From NCBI RefSeq assembly GCF_900116905.1, contig NZ_FPCG01000002.1:186001-250000 (forward strand): 64,000 nucleotides of DNA. Reading direction: 5' to 3'. The stretch comes from Micrococcus terreus (GTDB taxonomy: Bacteria; Actinomycetota; Actinomycetes; Actinomycetales; Micrococcaceae). Shown one piece after another: positions 18,101 through 27,056 of the stretch. Under the pieces are notes generated by a model. It ran no database searches. It was given only the letters and a program-made list of their open reading frames with translations, and had not been told where the DNA came from. A program made the translations under genes and the position numbers. The stretch's first letter is position 1; each line of letters begins with the position of its first letter.

Positions 18101-18510
18101 CTCAACGCCACCAGGTAGTGCGTGCAGTCCGCTCCGAAAAGGTGCAGATGCGGACCCCCCGGTCCGTGATGAGTGGTGCGCAGGGGCGCTCCGGTGCCGT
18201 CGAACTCCACGACCGCCACCTCCAGGGTGGCTGCCTGCTCTGGGCCGGGCCGTGCCGAGAGGTCGATGCTGAGCAGCTCAGCTGCGCCACGCTCGGGGAC
18301 CCGCGTGGTCAGTGTGGTGAGGTCGGACTGGGTGCCGCGATGGACGAGGAGGTCCTCCTCCGACCGCAGATGATGCAGCACGAGGGCAGCACCGTCCTGG
18401 TGCTCGAGTTCGATCGAGTCCCGTCGCCCCGCAGTCCACTGACCCTCGTCCAGCACGTCGCCGGTCACCCCCGGCAGTGCCACCGGACCCTCCACCCGTT
18501 CAGTCTGCAT
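15085..18510 (-). CDS. large multidomain glycosyltransferase (duplicated beta domain, CgeB-like region, GT2 domain)
   Basis: 1141-aa protein. Two tandem homologous domains at about 19-152 and 184-317 share the segments EGQWTxGRR, L/YLIHRG, LSIDLAxR and LQLRHLRVQ. A middle region at about 370-800 resembles the CgeB/DUF3880-type glycosyltransferase fold. A C-terminal family 2 glycosyltransferase begins at about 839 with TVVVPVFDNG, VDDGSSD (about 875), the metal-binding DPDN (about 930) and GEDTLFGWE (about 1026). It likely assembles a surface polysaccharide. The ATG at 18510 has CAGGAG upstream and lies 8 nt after the FAH-gene stop; a start at 18567 would overlap that gene. Its acceptor and donor sugars cannot be read from sequence. 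Confidence 0.78.
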   Translation of the reverse strand: MQTERVEGPVALPGVTGDVLDEGQWTAGRRDSIELEHQDGAALVLHHLRSEEDLLVHRGTQSDLTTLTTRVPERGAAELLSIDLSARPGPEQAATLEVAVVEFDGTGAPLRTTHHGPGGPHLHLFGADCTHYLVALRLRGVGSVQLRHLRVQSHAGRTLREITGSGSIRTLQGPVRLHNMHGEVAEGQWTPGRRHVFSLETRDRSLSVIHHSEDQADYLIHRGSMADFAELTTSVPGLGSTRMLSIDLAVRSDPGSAAKVTVAVLEFDSSGTKTEVTFHGVGGPRLHALRPDSTHALIALRVMGRGALQLRHLRVQRHDTEVLPVDRAWMAERARTPLPDAVRRALLSAARALPTTSGSRRHAPRDRAIGLIGDDRAQELFDGSVRRIDRIRPGHVWPEESESMPDLVVWVAGRVHESSLWQDDQLTEVLQTARDRGCPTVYLDTTGTGLAKTGPWIHVDHLFSADPHQQTSGEADLPQGRVHDLPFAVNPRVAHPIGTFRSVGNGVLHDGGRPAEERRAQDLEMVLDSVVDSGVDLMVVDPHLNDTERALPGRFRSLSLGPMDRADTRALRKLFRHHVAGGTARLGGSLWDGDTAELQAQGLSVLSTFSSTVFHALPDVRSVTVPEDLGELDGPITPVELGARLDGIRRALSGHTVFDLVDHILSTVGLEPGQDNARVLVLADDVEQARPSVQRQTHQDLILRARADFQDATALDEFCRAESIAYLAPWSSATHYGEHYLQDRLNAFSFADCDYVTQLVDAADWQLGEHPVHEYTETCGVPEHTVFSLARQPASQWWAVQDGEELLDGYAADPYQVDWPVGRRFAVAPNQDAGGAPRLTVVVPVFDNGRYLLSVSLPSLRRHRMWPQMEVALVDDGSSDPETVEICESLARECSNISLHRFDDGGSGSASRPRNQGARAATTDLVAFLDPDNEISPGGYDRLVETYEELNASGSSVQFVGGYQVKVDERSQVMGRHAKGVRVPEDIRAEFFHRGRFPLISTQAAVMDRTLFTERGLDFVEGAIGEDTLFGWEVVLTADRVAFTDRAHLLYYSGRDGSVTNVLDESFFRKHLILERARVQRLREYGLYRRYVDQHLEHYLENWYRPRLDRVRDQDQAACRAILAEIENLYRTAEESPPSTV

Positions 18511-18518
18511 CGGTGCGG

Positions 18519-19313
18519 TCAGCTCCTGAAGACGGTGGCCAGCGAGCCGATCGCGTCCACGGAGCACTCCACGCGCTGTCCCTCCCGAACCAGCCCGACC
18601 CCGGCGGGGGTCCCGGTGAGGATGACGTCCCCCGGCAGCAGCGTGAAGGCCTCTGAGACCGTGGAGACCAGCTCAGCCACACCGAACACCATGTCCGCCG
18701 TGGTGCCGTCCTGGACCAGCTCGCCGTCCAGATGGGTGGTGATGCGCAGGTCCTCGGTGTCCGCGACCTTCAGTCCGGTCTCGATCCAGGGACCCAGCGG
18801 GCAGGCGCCGTCGAAGCCCTTGGCCCGCGCCCACTGGCCGTCACCGCGCTGGGCATCACGGGCGGTGAGGTCATTGGCCACCGTGTACCCGAACACCACA
18901 TCGTCCACCCGTTCGCGCGGAACGTCCTTGCAGATCGTCCCGATCACCACGGCCAGCTCGGCCTCGTAGGAGATCTCCTCGGACCAGCTGGGCAGGGTCA
19001 CCGGCTCGCCGGGACCCACCACCGAGGTGTTGGGCTTGAGGAACATCATGGGCCGGGAGGGCACCTCGTTGCCCAGCTCGGCGGCGTGCTCGGCCCAGTT
19101 CCGGCCGATCCCCACCACCTTGGAGCGCGGGATGATCGGTGCGACCAGGCGCACCTCCTCCAGCGCATGGGTGCGCGAGGTGGGCTGGACGCCCTGGAAG
19201 AACGGATCCCCGTGCAGGGCGGTGACCGTCAGCTCCTCCAGGGGTGCGTCGGCCTCCCCCTCCACGAGTCCGTACTGAGGTTCAGCGTCAACGACGAATC
19301 GGGCAATGCGCAT
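18519..19313 (-). CDS. fumarylacetoacetate hydrolase family protein
   Basis: 264-aa protein of the FAH superfamily (acylpyruvate hydrolase or 2-hydroxyhepta-2,4-dienedioate isomerase-like). Features include the metal-binding EAELAVVIG region, VFGYTVANDLTARDAQ and the C-terminal LLPGDVILTGTPAGVG. These enzymes cleave or isomerise beta-diketo acids, and the true substrate is unknown here. A homologue commonly adjoins gltX and ilvE in actinobacteria. TAGGAT ends 7 nt before the ATG at 19313 (either a -10 box of a leaderless gene or a weak ribosome site). The large glycosyltransferase starts 8 nt after its stop codon. Confidence 0.88.
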   Translation of the reverse strand: MRIARFVVDAEPQYGLVEGEADAPLEELTVTALHGDPFFQGVQPTSRTHALEEVRLVAPIIPRSKVVGIGRNWAEHAAELGNEVPSRPMMFLKPNTSVVGPGEPVTLPSWSEEISYEAELAVVIGTICKDVPRERVDDVVFGYTVANDLTARDAQRGDGQWARAKGFDGACPLGPWIETGLKVADTEDLRITTHLDGELVQDGTTADMVFGVAELVSTVSEAFTLLPGDVILTGTPAGVGLVREGQRVECSVDAIGSLATVFRS

Positions 19314-19417
19314 GGGCACCATCCTACGGAGGTGAAAGAGGTCCCGACGTCGGCCGCTCGAGGTGAGCGGGCCGGCGTCGGGAGGCCCTGGGGTCATCAG
19401 CCGGCGCTGCGCGCCGG

Positions 19418-20521
19418 TCAGGCCAGACGATAGAGCCAGCCGTGGCGGTCCTCGCCGCGTCCGGTCTGCAGCTCCAGCAGCTCACGGCGGATGTCCAGGG
19501 TGACGTCGCTGCCACCGGCGGACTCGATGACGTCCTCACCGTCGAACAGGCGCCCGATGGGGGTGATGACCGCAGCGGTGCCGCAGGCGAACACCTCGGT
19601 GATCTCCCCGCTGGCCACGCCCTCGCGCCACTCGTCCAGGGTGATGGTGCGCTCCTGGACGTCCAGTCCGCGGTCCTGTGCCAGCCGGATGACTGAGCGG
19701 CGCGTCACACCCTCCAGGATGGTGCCGGTGAGGGCGGGAGTGACGATGCGGCCGTCCCGGAACACGAAGAACACGTTCATCCCGCCGAGCTCCTCGACAG
19801 CGTTGTCCCGCGTGGGGTCCAGGAAGAGCACCTGGTCGCAGCCGTGGGCCGCGGCCTGCAGCTGAGGGGCGAGCGAGGCCGCGTAGTTCCCGCCGCACTT
19901 GGCCGCCCCGGTGCCGCCGTGACCGGCACGGGCGTAGTCCCGGGAGACCCAGATCGAGACCGGCTTGAGCTCGCCGCCGAAGTAGTTGCCGGCGGGTGAG
20001 GCGATGACCTTGTAGGCCACCTGGCGGGACGGACGCACGCCCAGGAAGCTCTCCGAGGCGTACATGAACGGGCGCAGGTACAGGGCCTGACCGTCGCCGG
20101 AGGGCACCCACGCCTGATCGGTGGAGACGAGCAGGCGCAGCGACTCCAGGAACATCTCCTCCGGCAGCTCCGGCAGGGCCAGACGCCGGGCCGACTGGTT
20201 CAGCCGTGCGGCGTTGGCCTGGGGACGGAAGGTCCAGACCGAACCGTCCTCGTGGCGGTAGGCCTTCAGCCCCTCGAAGATCTCCTGGGCGTAGTGCAGC
20301 ACCGCCGCGGCAGGCGACATCTGGATGGGCCCGAAGGGCTCGATGCGGGCTTCATGCCAGCTGCCTCCGGCGCCACCTGCGCCGTCGGCGTCCCTGGTCC
20401 AGTCGATCGAGACCATGTGGTCCGTGAAGTGGTCGCCGAAGCCGGGGTCAGCCAGGATCTGCTCCCGCTCTGCGTCGGAGAGCGGTGCGGGGTGGGGATG
20501 GACGGCGAAGTCGGTGGTCAC
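19418..20521 (-). CDS. ilvE: branched-chain amino acid aminotransferase
   Basis: PLP-dependent class IV aminotransferase for the last step of leucine, isoleucine and valine synthesis. The 367-aa length and the segments HYAQEIFEGLKAYR, RPFMYASE, AAKCGGNYAASL (the PLP-binding lysine, about residue 207), LGGMNVFF and CGTAAVITPIG are typical of the longer actinobacterial/mitochondrial-type BCAT. It lies downstream of leuB with a 179-nt gap holding a dyad element (20647-20678) and a weak TATGAT -10 candidate (20632-20637, minus strand), so it may have its own promoter. Confidence 0.95.
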   Translation of the reverse strand: MTTDFAVHPHPAPLSDAEREQILADPGFGDHFTDHMVSIDWTRDADGAGGAGGSWHEARIEPFGPIQMSPAAAVLHYAQEIFEGLKAYRHEDGSVWTFRPQANAARLNQSARRLALPELPEEMFLESLRLLVSTDQAWVPSGDGQALYLRPFMYASESFLGVRPSRQVAYKVIASPAGNYFGGELKPVSIWVSRDYARAGHGGTGAAKCGGNYAASLAPQLQAAAHGCDQVLFLDPTRDNAVEELGGMNVFFVFRDGRIVTPALTGTILEGVTRRSVIRLAQDRGLDVQERTITLDEWREGVASGEITEVFACGTAAVITPIGRLFDGEDVIESAGGSDVTLDIRRELLELQTGRGEDRHGWLYRLA

Positions 20522-20631
20522 GGAAGGTGCCTTTCTCTGGTCACGGGTCGCACCGGACGACCGGTGGGTCGGGGTGGGACGGTCCGCCGAGGCGTCAGCA
20601 GGGTCCCTGTCAGGGCGCCACGGTCCTGACC

Positions 20632-20678
20632 ATCATAGGTGGCCGTCACAGCGCAGGTGATCTTGATCACGTGCTGTG
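20632..20678 (-). promoter_or_regulatory. dyad element and -10 candidate between leuB and ilvE
   Basis: CACAGC at 20647-20652 pairs with GCTGTG at 20673-20678, and inside them GTGATC-TT-GATCAC (20657-20670) is a perfect dyad. It begins 22 nt beyond the leuB stop codon, so it may be a terminator without a U-tract. It also overlaps where a -35 box for ilvE would sit upstream of TATGAT (20637-20632), so an operator role is equally possible. Confidence 0.4.
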
Positions 20679-20700
20679 GGCGACCCCGGGGGCCTGGGGA

Positions 20701-21819
20701 TCAGCCGGTCACGCTGGCGGCGATCGCGTCGCCGATCTGCCCGGTGCTGCGCGACGAGCCGTTCGAGCGCTCGGCGATGTCCGCGTGGACCGCCTCCTCG
20801 ATCCGGCGGGCCGCCTCGGTGCGACCGGCCTGCTCGAGCAGCAGCGCGCCCGAGAGGATGGCCGCCGTGGGGTCGGCCTTCTGCTGCCCGGCGATGTCCG
20901 GAGCCGAACCGTGGACCGGCTCGAACATGGAGGGACCGGTGCCGGAGATGTTCAGGTTGCCGGAGGCGGCCAGGCCGATCCCTCCGGTCACGGCGGCGGC
21001 GAGGTCGGTGAGGATGTCCCCGAACAGGTTGTCGGTGACGATCACGTCGAACCGGGCCGGATCGGTGGTCATGAAGATGGTGGCGGCGTCCACATGCAGA
21101 TAGTCGTGCGTGACCTCGGGGAACTCAGCGGCGACCTGCTCCACCGTCCGACGCCACAGGTGACCGGCGTGGACCAGGACATTGTGCTTGTGCACCAGGG
21201 TGACGTGGCGGCGAGGCCGCTGCTGGGCGCGCTCGAAGGCGTGGCGCACCACGCGTTCCACGCCGTGCGCGGTGTTCACCGAGACCTCGGTGGCGATCTC
21301 CTGGGGGGTCCCGGTGCGCAGGGCGCCGCCGTTGCCCACATAGGGCCCTTCGGTGCCTTCGCGGACCACCACGAAGTCGATCTCGCCGGGATCGGCCAAC
21401 GGGCTGGGCACTCCGGGGTAGAGCTTGGCCGGGCGCAGGTTGGCGGCGTGGTCCAGGCTGAAGCGCAGCTTCAGCAGCAGCTCACGCTCGATCAGACCGG
21501 AGGGGATCCTGGTGTCGTTCGGGGCCGCGCCCACGGCACCGAACAGGATGGCGTCGTAGCCGCGCAGCTGCTCCAGGGTCTGCTCGGAGAGGGTCTCCCG
21601 GGTCTGGAGCCAGTGGTCTGCCCCGAGCTGGAAGTCTGTGGTGGTGACCTCCGGGTCCCCCGCGGCCTCCGTGGCCGCCAGCAGCACCTTCAGCGCCTCC
21701 GCCGTGACCTCCGGGCCGATGCCGTCCCCGCCGATCACGGCGATGGACAGCGGACCGGGCTGCGCCGACGCTGCACCGGCAGGGCTGACAGGGGCAGAGG
21801 TCTCAGGAGTGCTCACCAT
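20701..21819 (-). CDS. leuB: 3-isopropylmalate dehydrogenase
   Basis: Oxidative decarboxylation of 3-isopropylmalate to 2-oxoisocaproate, the third leucine-specific step. The protein shows [13 protein letters not shown] at the N-terminus, the substrate arginines in LLKLRFSLD and [33 protein letters not shown] and the NAD motif [13 protein letters not shown]. The 372-aa form from the ATG at 21819 includes an Ala/Pro-rich leader of about 22 residues. A GTG at 21849 is also in frame, and neither start has an ideal ribosome site. A GTCCAC-N3-GTGGAC palindrome lies 53 nt upstream of the ATG (21872-21886). Confidence 0.95.
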   Translation of the reverse strand: MVSTPETSAPVSPAGAASAQPGPLSIAVIGGDGIGPEVTAEALKVLLAATEAAGDPEVTTTDFQLGADHWLQTRETLSEQTLEQLRGYDAILFGAVGAAPNDTRIPSGLIERELLLKLRFSLDHAANLRPAKLYPGVPSPLADPGEIDFVVVREGTEGPYVGNGGALRTGTPQEIATEVSVNTAHGVERVVRHAFERAQQRPRRHVTLVHKHNVLVHAGHLWRRTVEQVAAEFPEVTHDYLHVDAATIFMTTDPARFDVIVTDNLFGDILTDLAAAVTGGIGLAASGNLNISGTGPSMFEPVHGSAPDIAGQQKADPTAAILSGALLLEQAGRTEAARRIEEAVHADIAERSNGSSRSTGQIGDAIAASVTG

Positions 21820-21871
21820 GACGGTGATCGTAGACCCGCCCTCCGCCACCGTTCCAGCATGTGGTCTCAGT

Positions 21872-21886
21872 GTCCACGATGTGGAC
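21872..21886. promoter_or_regulatory. GTCCAC-N3-GTGGAC palindrome upstream of leuB
   Basis: GTCCAC-GAT-GTGGAC is a perfect 6+6 dyad. The same arms with a different 3-nt centre (CTG) occur at 29272-29286 upstream of ilvB. A GTCTCA half-site, as in the ndgR-leuC and ilvB inverted repeats, lies just beside it (21864-21869). Probable shared operator of branched-chain amino acid genes; the regulator is not known from sequence. Confidence 0.5.
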
Positions 21887-21921
21887 TCCTGGCCGATCGC
21901 GGGGCAAGGGCCGAGCCGGGA

Positions 21922-23556
21922 TCAGGCCTCGGCGGGGTCCTCATGGCGCGGGAAGACGCCGGACGGGGCCGGAAGCTCGCTGCCCGGCACCAGGGCGTCG
22001 TCCCAGGCGGCGAACGAGCGCGGCCCGGTCCCGGAGGCAGCGGTGCGTCCGGCATCTCCCCCGGCATCCACACCCAGCAGATCGAGCAGGCGGGTGGCCG
22101 AGGCGGGCATGACCGGCTGCACCAGCAGCACGACCCGCCGCACCGCCTCCAGGGTCACGTACAGCACGGTGGCCATCCGCTCCGGGTCGGTCTTGCGCAG
22201 CACCCAGGGCTGCTGCTCGGCGAAGTACGCGTTGACGTCGCCCAAGAACCCCCAGGTCCGCTCCAGCGCATGGTGGAAGTCCTGTTCGGCGTACGCCGCG
22301 CGGGAGATCTCCAGCAGCTGCGCGGCCTGGTCCAGCACCGCACGGTCGGGATCAGTCAGCTCGCCGGGTGTGGGGACCTTCCCGTCCAGGTTCTTGGCCA
22401 CCATGGACAGCGACCGCTGCGCCAGGTTGCCCAGGTTGTTGGCCAGGTCGGCGTTCTTGCGGCCCACCACGGCCTCATGGCTGTAGGAGCCGTCCGCTCC
22501 GAAGGGGAACTCGCGCAGCAGGAAGAAGCGCACGGCATCCAGGCCGTAGCGGGCCACCCAGTCGGCCGGGGCCACCACATTGCCCAGCGACTTGGACATC
22601 TTCTCCCCGTTGTTGTTCAGGAAGCCGTGGATCATCACTCGCCGCGGCAGCTCGATGCCGGCGCTCATCAGGAAGGCGGGCCAGAAGACACAGTGGAAGC
22701 GGGAGATGTCCTTGCCGATCACGTGCAGATCGGCCGGCCAGTACCGCTGGAACTGCTCGGACTGCTCGTCCGGGAACCCAGCGCCGGTGAGGTAGTTCGT
22801 CAGGGCGTCCACCCATACGTACATCACATGGTCGGCAGAGGGCGCTTCGCCGGTGGCCGGCACGGGGACGTCGATCCCCCAGTCGAAGGAGGTGCGGGAG
22901 ATGGACAGGTCCTCCAGTCCGGACTCCACGAAGCGGATGACCTCGTTGAAGCGGTACTGCGGCGCGGCGAAGTCCGGACGGGTGCGGTAGAGCTCCAGCA
23001 GCCGCTCCTGGTACTGGGACAGGCGGAAGAACCAGCTCTCCTCCTCGGTCCAGGTCACCTCGGTGCCGGTCTCCACGGCACAGCGCTGACCGTCCTCGCG
23101 GACCTCGGTCTCCTCCTCGGTGAAGAAGCGCTCGTCACGCACGGAGTACCACCCCGCATAGCGATCCAGGTAAATGTCCCCGTTGGCCTCCATCCGGCGC
23201 CAGATCTCCTGGCTGGCGGCATGGTGGTCCTGGTCGGTGGTGCGGATGAAGCGGTCGTAGGAGACGTCCAGCACCTCATCGTCCATCCGCTGGAAGGCCG
23301 CCGCGTTGCGCGTGGCCAGCTCCATCGGGGTGATGCCCTCCCGCTCGGCGGTCTGGGCCATCTTCTGACCGTGCTCGTCCGTCCCGGTCAGGAAGAACAC
23401 GTCTCGTCCGTCCAGCCGCTGGAACCGGGCCATCGCATCGGTGCCCACCATCTCGTAGGCATGGCCGATGTGCGGCTCCCCGTTGGGGTAGTGGATGGCG
23501 GTGGTCAGGTAGTACGGCGCAGAGGAGGTCACCGCAGAAACATATCGCACTCCCAC
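21922..23556 (-). CDS. metG: methionine-tRNA ligase
   Basis: Class I aminoacyl-tRNA synthetase for methionine. HIGH motif in [18 protein letters not shown], and KMSKS in [11 protein letters not shown]. The connective domain (YSVRDERFF) has no CxxC zinc knuckle, matching the zinc-free short actinobacterial type. The C-terminal dimerisation domain of some MetRS is also absent (544 aa). The frame opens upstream to 23583; the GTG at 23556 is preferred because AGGAGG lies 9 nt before it, but GTGs a few codons later are possible. It lies between serA and leuB on the same strand. Confidence 0.94.
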   Translation of the reverse strand: MGVRYVSAVTSSAPYYLTTAIHYPNGEPHIGHAYEMVGTDAMARFQRLDGRDVFFLTGTDEHGQKMAQTAEREGITPMELATRNAAAFQRMDDEVLDVSYDRFIRTTDQDHHAASQEIWRRMEANGDIYLDRYAGWYSVRDERFFTEEETEVREDGQRCAVETGTEVTWTEEESWFFRLSQYQERLLELYRTRPDFAAPQYRFNEVIRFVESGLEDLSISRTSFDWGIDVPVPATGEAPSADHVMYVWVDALTNYLTGAGFPDEQSEQFQRYWPADLHVIGKDISRFHCVFWPAFLMSAGIELPRRVMIHGFLNNNGEKMSKSLGNVVAPADWVARYGLDAVRFFLLREFPFGADGSYSHEAVVGRKNADLANNLGNLAQRSLSMVAKNLDGKVPTPGELTDPDRAVLDQAAQLLEISRAAYAEQDFHHALERTWGFLGDVNAYFAEQQPWVLRKTDPERMATVLYVTLEAVRRVVLLVQPVMPASATRLLDLLGVDAGGDAGRTAASGTGPRSFAAWDDALVPGSELPAPSGVFPRHEDPAEA

Positions 23557-23589
23557 CGGCGGTCGCCTCCTGTGGCCCAGCACGACGAC

Positions 23590-23621
23590 GGCCTGTCACC
23601 TGAGCAGGCAGGTGACAGGCC
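23590..23621 (-). terminator. hairpin downstream of serA, terminator-like
   Basis: GGCCTGTCACCTG (23590-23602) pairs perfectly with CAGGTGACAGGCC (23609-23621), a 13-bp stem with a 6-nt loop, 37 nt beyond the serA stop codon and 34 nt before the metG start. There is no U-tract on the minus strand, so termination efficiency is uncertain. Confidence 0.6.
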
Positions 23622-23657
23622 GAGGTCAGTGCCGATCCCGCGTCAGCGGCAGGGCCG

Positions 23658-25256
23658 TCAGTCCTCCAGGTCGATGCCGGCCACCTTGGCCGCACCGATG
23701 GCCTCACCGACCTGCTGAGCCACCCCGGCGGGCAGGGTGGCGTCCAGGGTGAGGATGGCCATGGCCTCGCCGCCCTCCACCTGACGGGAGACGTCCATGC
23801 CGGCGATGTTCACGCCCTGCTCGCCCAGGACCTGGCCAATCGTGCCGATCACGCCGGGACGGTCGGTGTAGCGGAACACCAGCAGGTGCTCGGCCATGGT
23901 GACCTCGAGGTCGTAGCCGTCGATCCCCACGACCTTCTGGATCTGCTTGGGCCCGGTCAGCGTGCCGGAGACCGAGACCTGGGTGCCGTCCGAGGTGGCC
24001 CCCTTGAGGGTGACGGTGTTGCGGTAGGCCGGGGACTCGGGGGTGGTGGTCAACCGGGTCTCGATGCCCCGCTGTTCGGCCAGGACCGGAGCGTTGACAT
24101 AGGAGACCTGGTCGGAGACCACGTCGGTGAACAGGCCCTTCAGGGCGGCCAGCTGCAGGGACTTGACGTCCTTGTCGGCGATCTCTCCGGCCACCACCAG
24201 TTCCACGGCCGTGAGCGAGTCTCCGGCGGTGAGCGCCGTGAGGATCCGGCCCAGCTTCTCGGCCAGGGGGATGCCAGGGCGCACGTCAGGGTGGATCACG
24301 CCACCGGCCACGTTGACCGCGTCCGGCACCAGCTCGCCGGCCAGGGCCAGCCGCACGGACTTGGCCACCGAGATGCCGGCCTTCTCCTGCGCCTCGGCGG
24401 TGGAGGCGCCCAGGTGCGGAGTGACCACGGCGTTGTCGTACGCGAAGAAGTCCAGGTCGGTGGCGGGCTCGGTGGAGAAGACGTCGATCGCGGCTCCGCC
24501 GATCGCACCGGACTCCAGGGCGCGGGCCAGGGCGTCCTCGTCGATCAGCCCGCCGCGGGCCACGTTGATCACGTAGGCGGTGTCCTTCATCGTCTCGAAC
24601 TGCGCATCCGAGATCATGCCGACCGTCTCGGGGGTCTTGGGCATGTGGATGGTGATGAAGTCGGCCTGGGCCAGCAGCTCGTCCAGCTCCACCAGCTGCG
24701 CGCCGATCTGCGCCGCACGGGCCGAGGTGACGAAGGGGTCGTACGCCAGGATCTCCATGCCGAAGGACTTCATGCGCTCGGCCACCAGGGTGCCGATCCG
24801 TCCCAGTCCGATGATGCCCAGCTTCTTCTCGTAGAGCTCCACGCCGGAGTACTTGGAGCGCTTCCACTCCCCCGCCTTCAGGGCGCGGTTGGCCGGGGCG
24901 ATGTTGCGGGCCACGCCCAGGATGTGACCGCAGGTCAGCTCAGCGGCCGAGAGGATGTTGGAGGTGGGGGCGTTGACCACCATGACGCCGGCCTGGGTGG
25001 CGGCCTTGGTGTCCACGTTGTCCAGGCCCACGCCGGCCCGAGCGATGACCTTGAGGCGGGACGCGGCGGCGATCGCCTCCTGATCCATCTTCGTGGCCGA
25101 GCGGATCAGCACGGCATCGGCCTCCGGCAGCTGCGCCAGCAGCTTCGCTCGGTCCGCTCCGTCGGTCTGGCGGATCTCGAAGTCCGGCCCCAGGGCCTCG
25201 ACCGTGGCTGGGGAGAGCTCTTCGGCGATCAGGACGACGGGCTTGGTTGCTGACAC
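23658..25256 (-). CDS. serA: D-3-phosphoglycerate dehydrogenase
   Basis: First step of phosphoserine-pathway serine synthesis. A long (type I) enzyme of 532 aa: catalytic and NAD domains with GLGRIGTLVA, RGGLIDEDAL and TPHLGAST (catalytic His), then the intervening allosteric substrate-binding domain and a C-terminal ACT domain (about 455-532), the usual site of serine feedback. The GTG at 25256 (VSATKPVVLIAEE) is chosen because GAAGGTGGA precedes it at good spacing; an ATG at 25280 is in frame. It follows ilvC after a strong hairpin (25401-25443), so it is probably transcribed separately. Confidence 0.96.
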   Translation of the reverse strand: MSATKPVVLIAEELSPATVEALGPDFEIRQTDGADRAKLLAQLPEADAVLIRSATKMDQEAIAAASRLKVIARAGVGLDNVDTKAATQAGVMVVNAPTSNILSAAELTCGHILGVARNIAPANRALKAGEWKRSKYSGVELYEKKLGIIGLGRIGTLVAERMKSFGMEILAYDPFVTSARAAQIGAQLVELDELLAQADFITIHMPKTPETVGMISDAQFETMKDTAYVINVARGGLIDEDALARALESGAIGGAAIDVFSTEPATDLDFFAYDNAVVTPHLGASTAEAQEKAGISVAKSVRLALAGELVPDAVNVAGGVIHPDVRPGIPLAEKLGRILTALTAGDSLTAVELVVAGEIADKDVKSLQLAALKGLFTDVVSDQVSYVNAPVLAEQRGIETRLTTTPESPAYRNTVTLKGATSDGTQVSVSGTLTGPKQIQKVVGIDGYDLEVTMAEHLLVFRYTDRPGVIGTIGQVLGEQGVNIAGMDVSRQVEGGEAMAILTLDATLPAGVAQQVGEAIGAAKVAGIDLED

Positions 25257-25400
25257 AGGGATTCCACCTTCGGGGGTCATGGAGGGTGGCCGGAGCAGAT
25301 GTCGGCCGGGCGAGTTGAATTCTATGACGACGACGACGCCTCACCCGCCGGGGCAGCGAACGTGACGCTGGACCCCACCGGGTGCGACGTCGTCGGGAGT

Positions 25401-25443
25401 CCCCAGGTGCCCCGCCGCGCAGGCCGCAGCGGGGCACCTGGGG
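25401..25443 (-). terminator. terminator of the ilvBNC operon
   Basis: CCCCAGGTGCCCCGC (25401-25415) pairs perfectly with GCGGGGCACCTGGGG (25429-25443): a 15-bp GC-rich stem with a 13-nt loop, 12 nt beyond the ilvC stop codon. It lacks a clear U-tract, as is common for actinobacterial terminators. It separates ilvC from serA. Confidence 0.75.
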
Positions 25444-25455
25444 AGCTCACGCGGA

Positions 25456-26526
<1,071 letters not shown>

Positions 26527-26540
26527 TCAGAGGTCTGGGG

Positions 26541-27053
26541 TCAGGACTTGTGGATGGCACGGTCGGTCATGGACTTACCGCCGCGCGCCACGGCGATGGT
26601 GCCCGAACGGACGAGCTCGCGGATGCCGAAGGGCTCCAGGACCTCCAGCAGCGCGGTCAGCTTGTCCGCCGCACCGGTGGCCTCGATGGTCACCGAGTCC
26701 GTGGAGACGTCCACCACCGCGGCACGGAACAGCTCGACGGCCTGGACCACCTGGGAGCGGGTTCCGGCATCGGAGCGGACCTTGACCAGCAGGTGGTCCC
26801 GCTGGACGGAGGCCTCCGGCGCCAGCTCCACGATCTTGATCACGTTGATCAGCTTGTTCAGCTGCTTGGTGACCTGCTCGAGCAGGTCGCCTTCGGCGTC
26901 CACCACCACGGTGATGCGGGAGACGCCCTGCAGTTCGGTGGGCCCCACGGCCAGGGAATGGATGTTGAACGCCCGGCGGGCGAACAGGGAGGAGACCCTG
27001 GTCAGCACGCCCGGGACGTCCTCCACCAGGACGGACAGTGTGTGTCGTGCCAT
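26541..27053 (-). CDS. ilvN: acetolactate synthase small (regulatory) subunit
   Basis: Regulatory subunit that activates IlvB and confers valine feedback. The 170-aa protein has an N-terminal ACT domain (HTLSVLVEDVPGVLTRVSSLFARR, trimmed here to its core VEDVPGVLTRV) with GISRITVVV-like SRITVVVDAE, and a C-terminal domain with ILEVLEPFGIRELVRSG-type sequence. Its ATG is 3 nt from the ilvB stop codon, so the two are coupled. A 56-nt gap separates it from ilvC with no terminator visible. Confidence 0.96.
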   Translation of the reverse strand: MARHTLSVLVEDVPGVLTRVSSLFARRAFNIHSLAVGPTELQGVSRITVVVDAEGDLLEQVTKQLNKLINVIKIVELAPEASVQRDHLLVKVRSDAGTRSQVVQAVELFRAAVVDVSTDSVTIEATGAADKLTALLEVLEPFGIRELVRSGTIAVARGGKSMTDRAIHKS

Positions 27054-27056
27054 GGC

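Noticed and set aside
20485-23718. 1077-codon open frame on the plus strand across leuB and metG
   Set aside because: It is antisense to two well-supported genes and its translation is Gly/His/Gln/Val-rich without domain motifs. Long antisense frames are expected in high-GC DNA.
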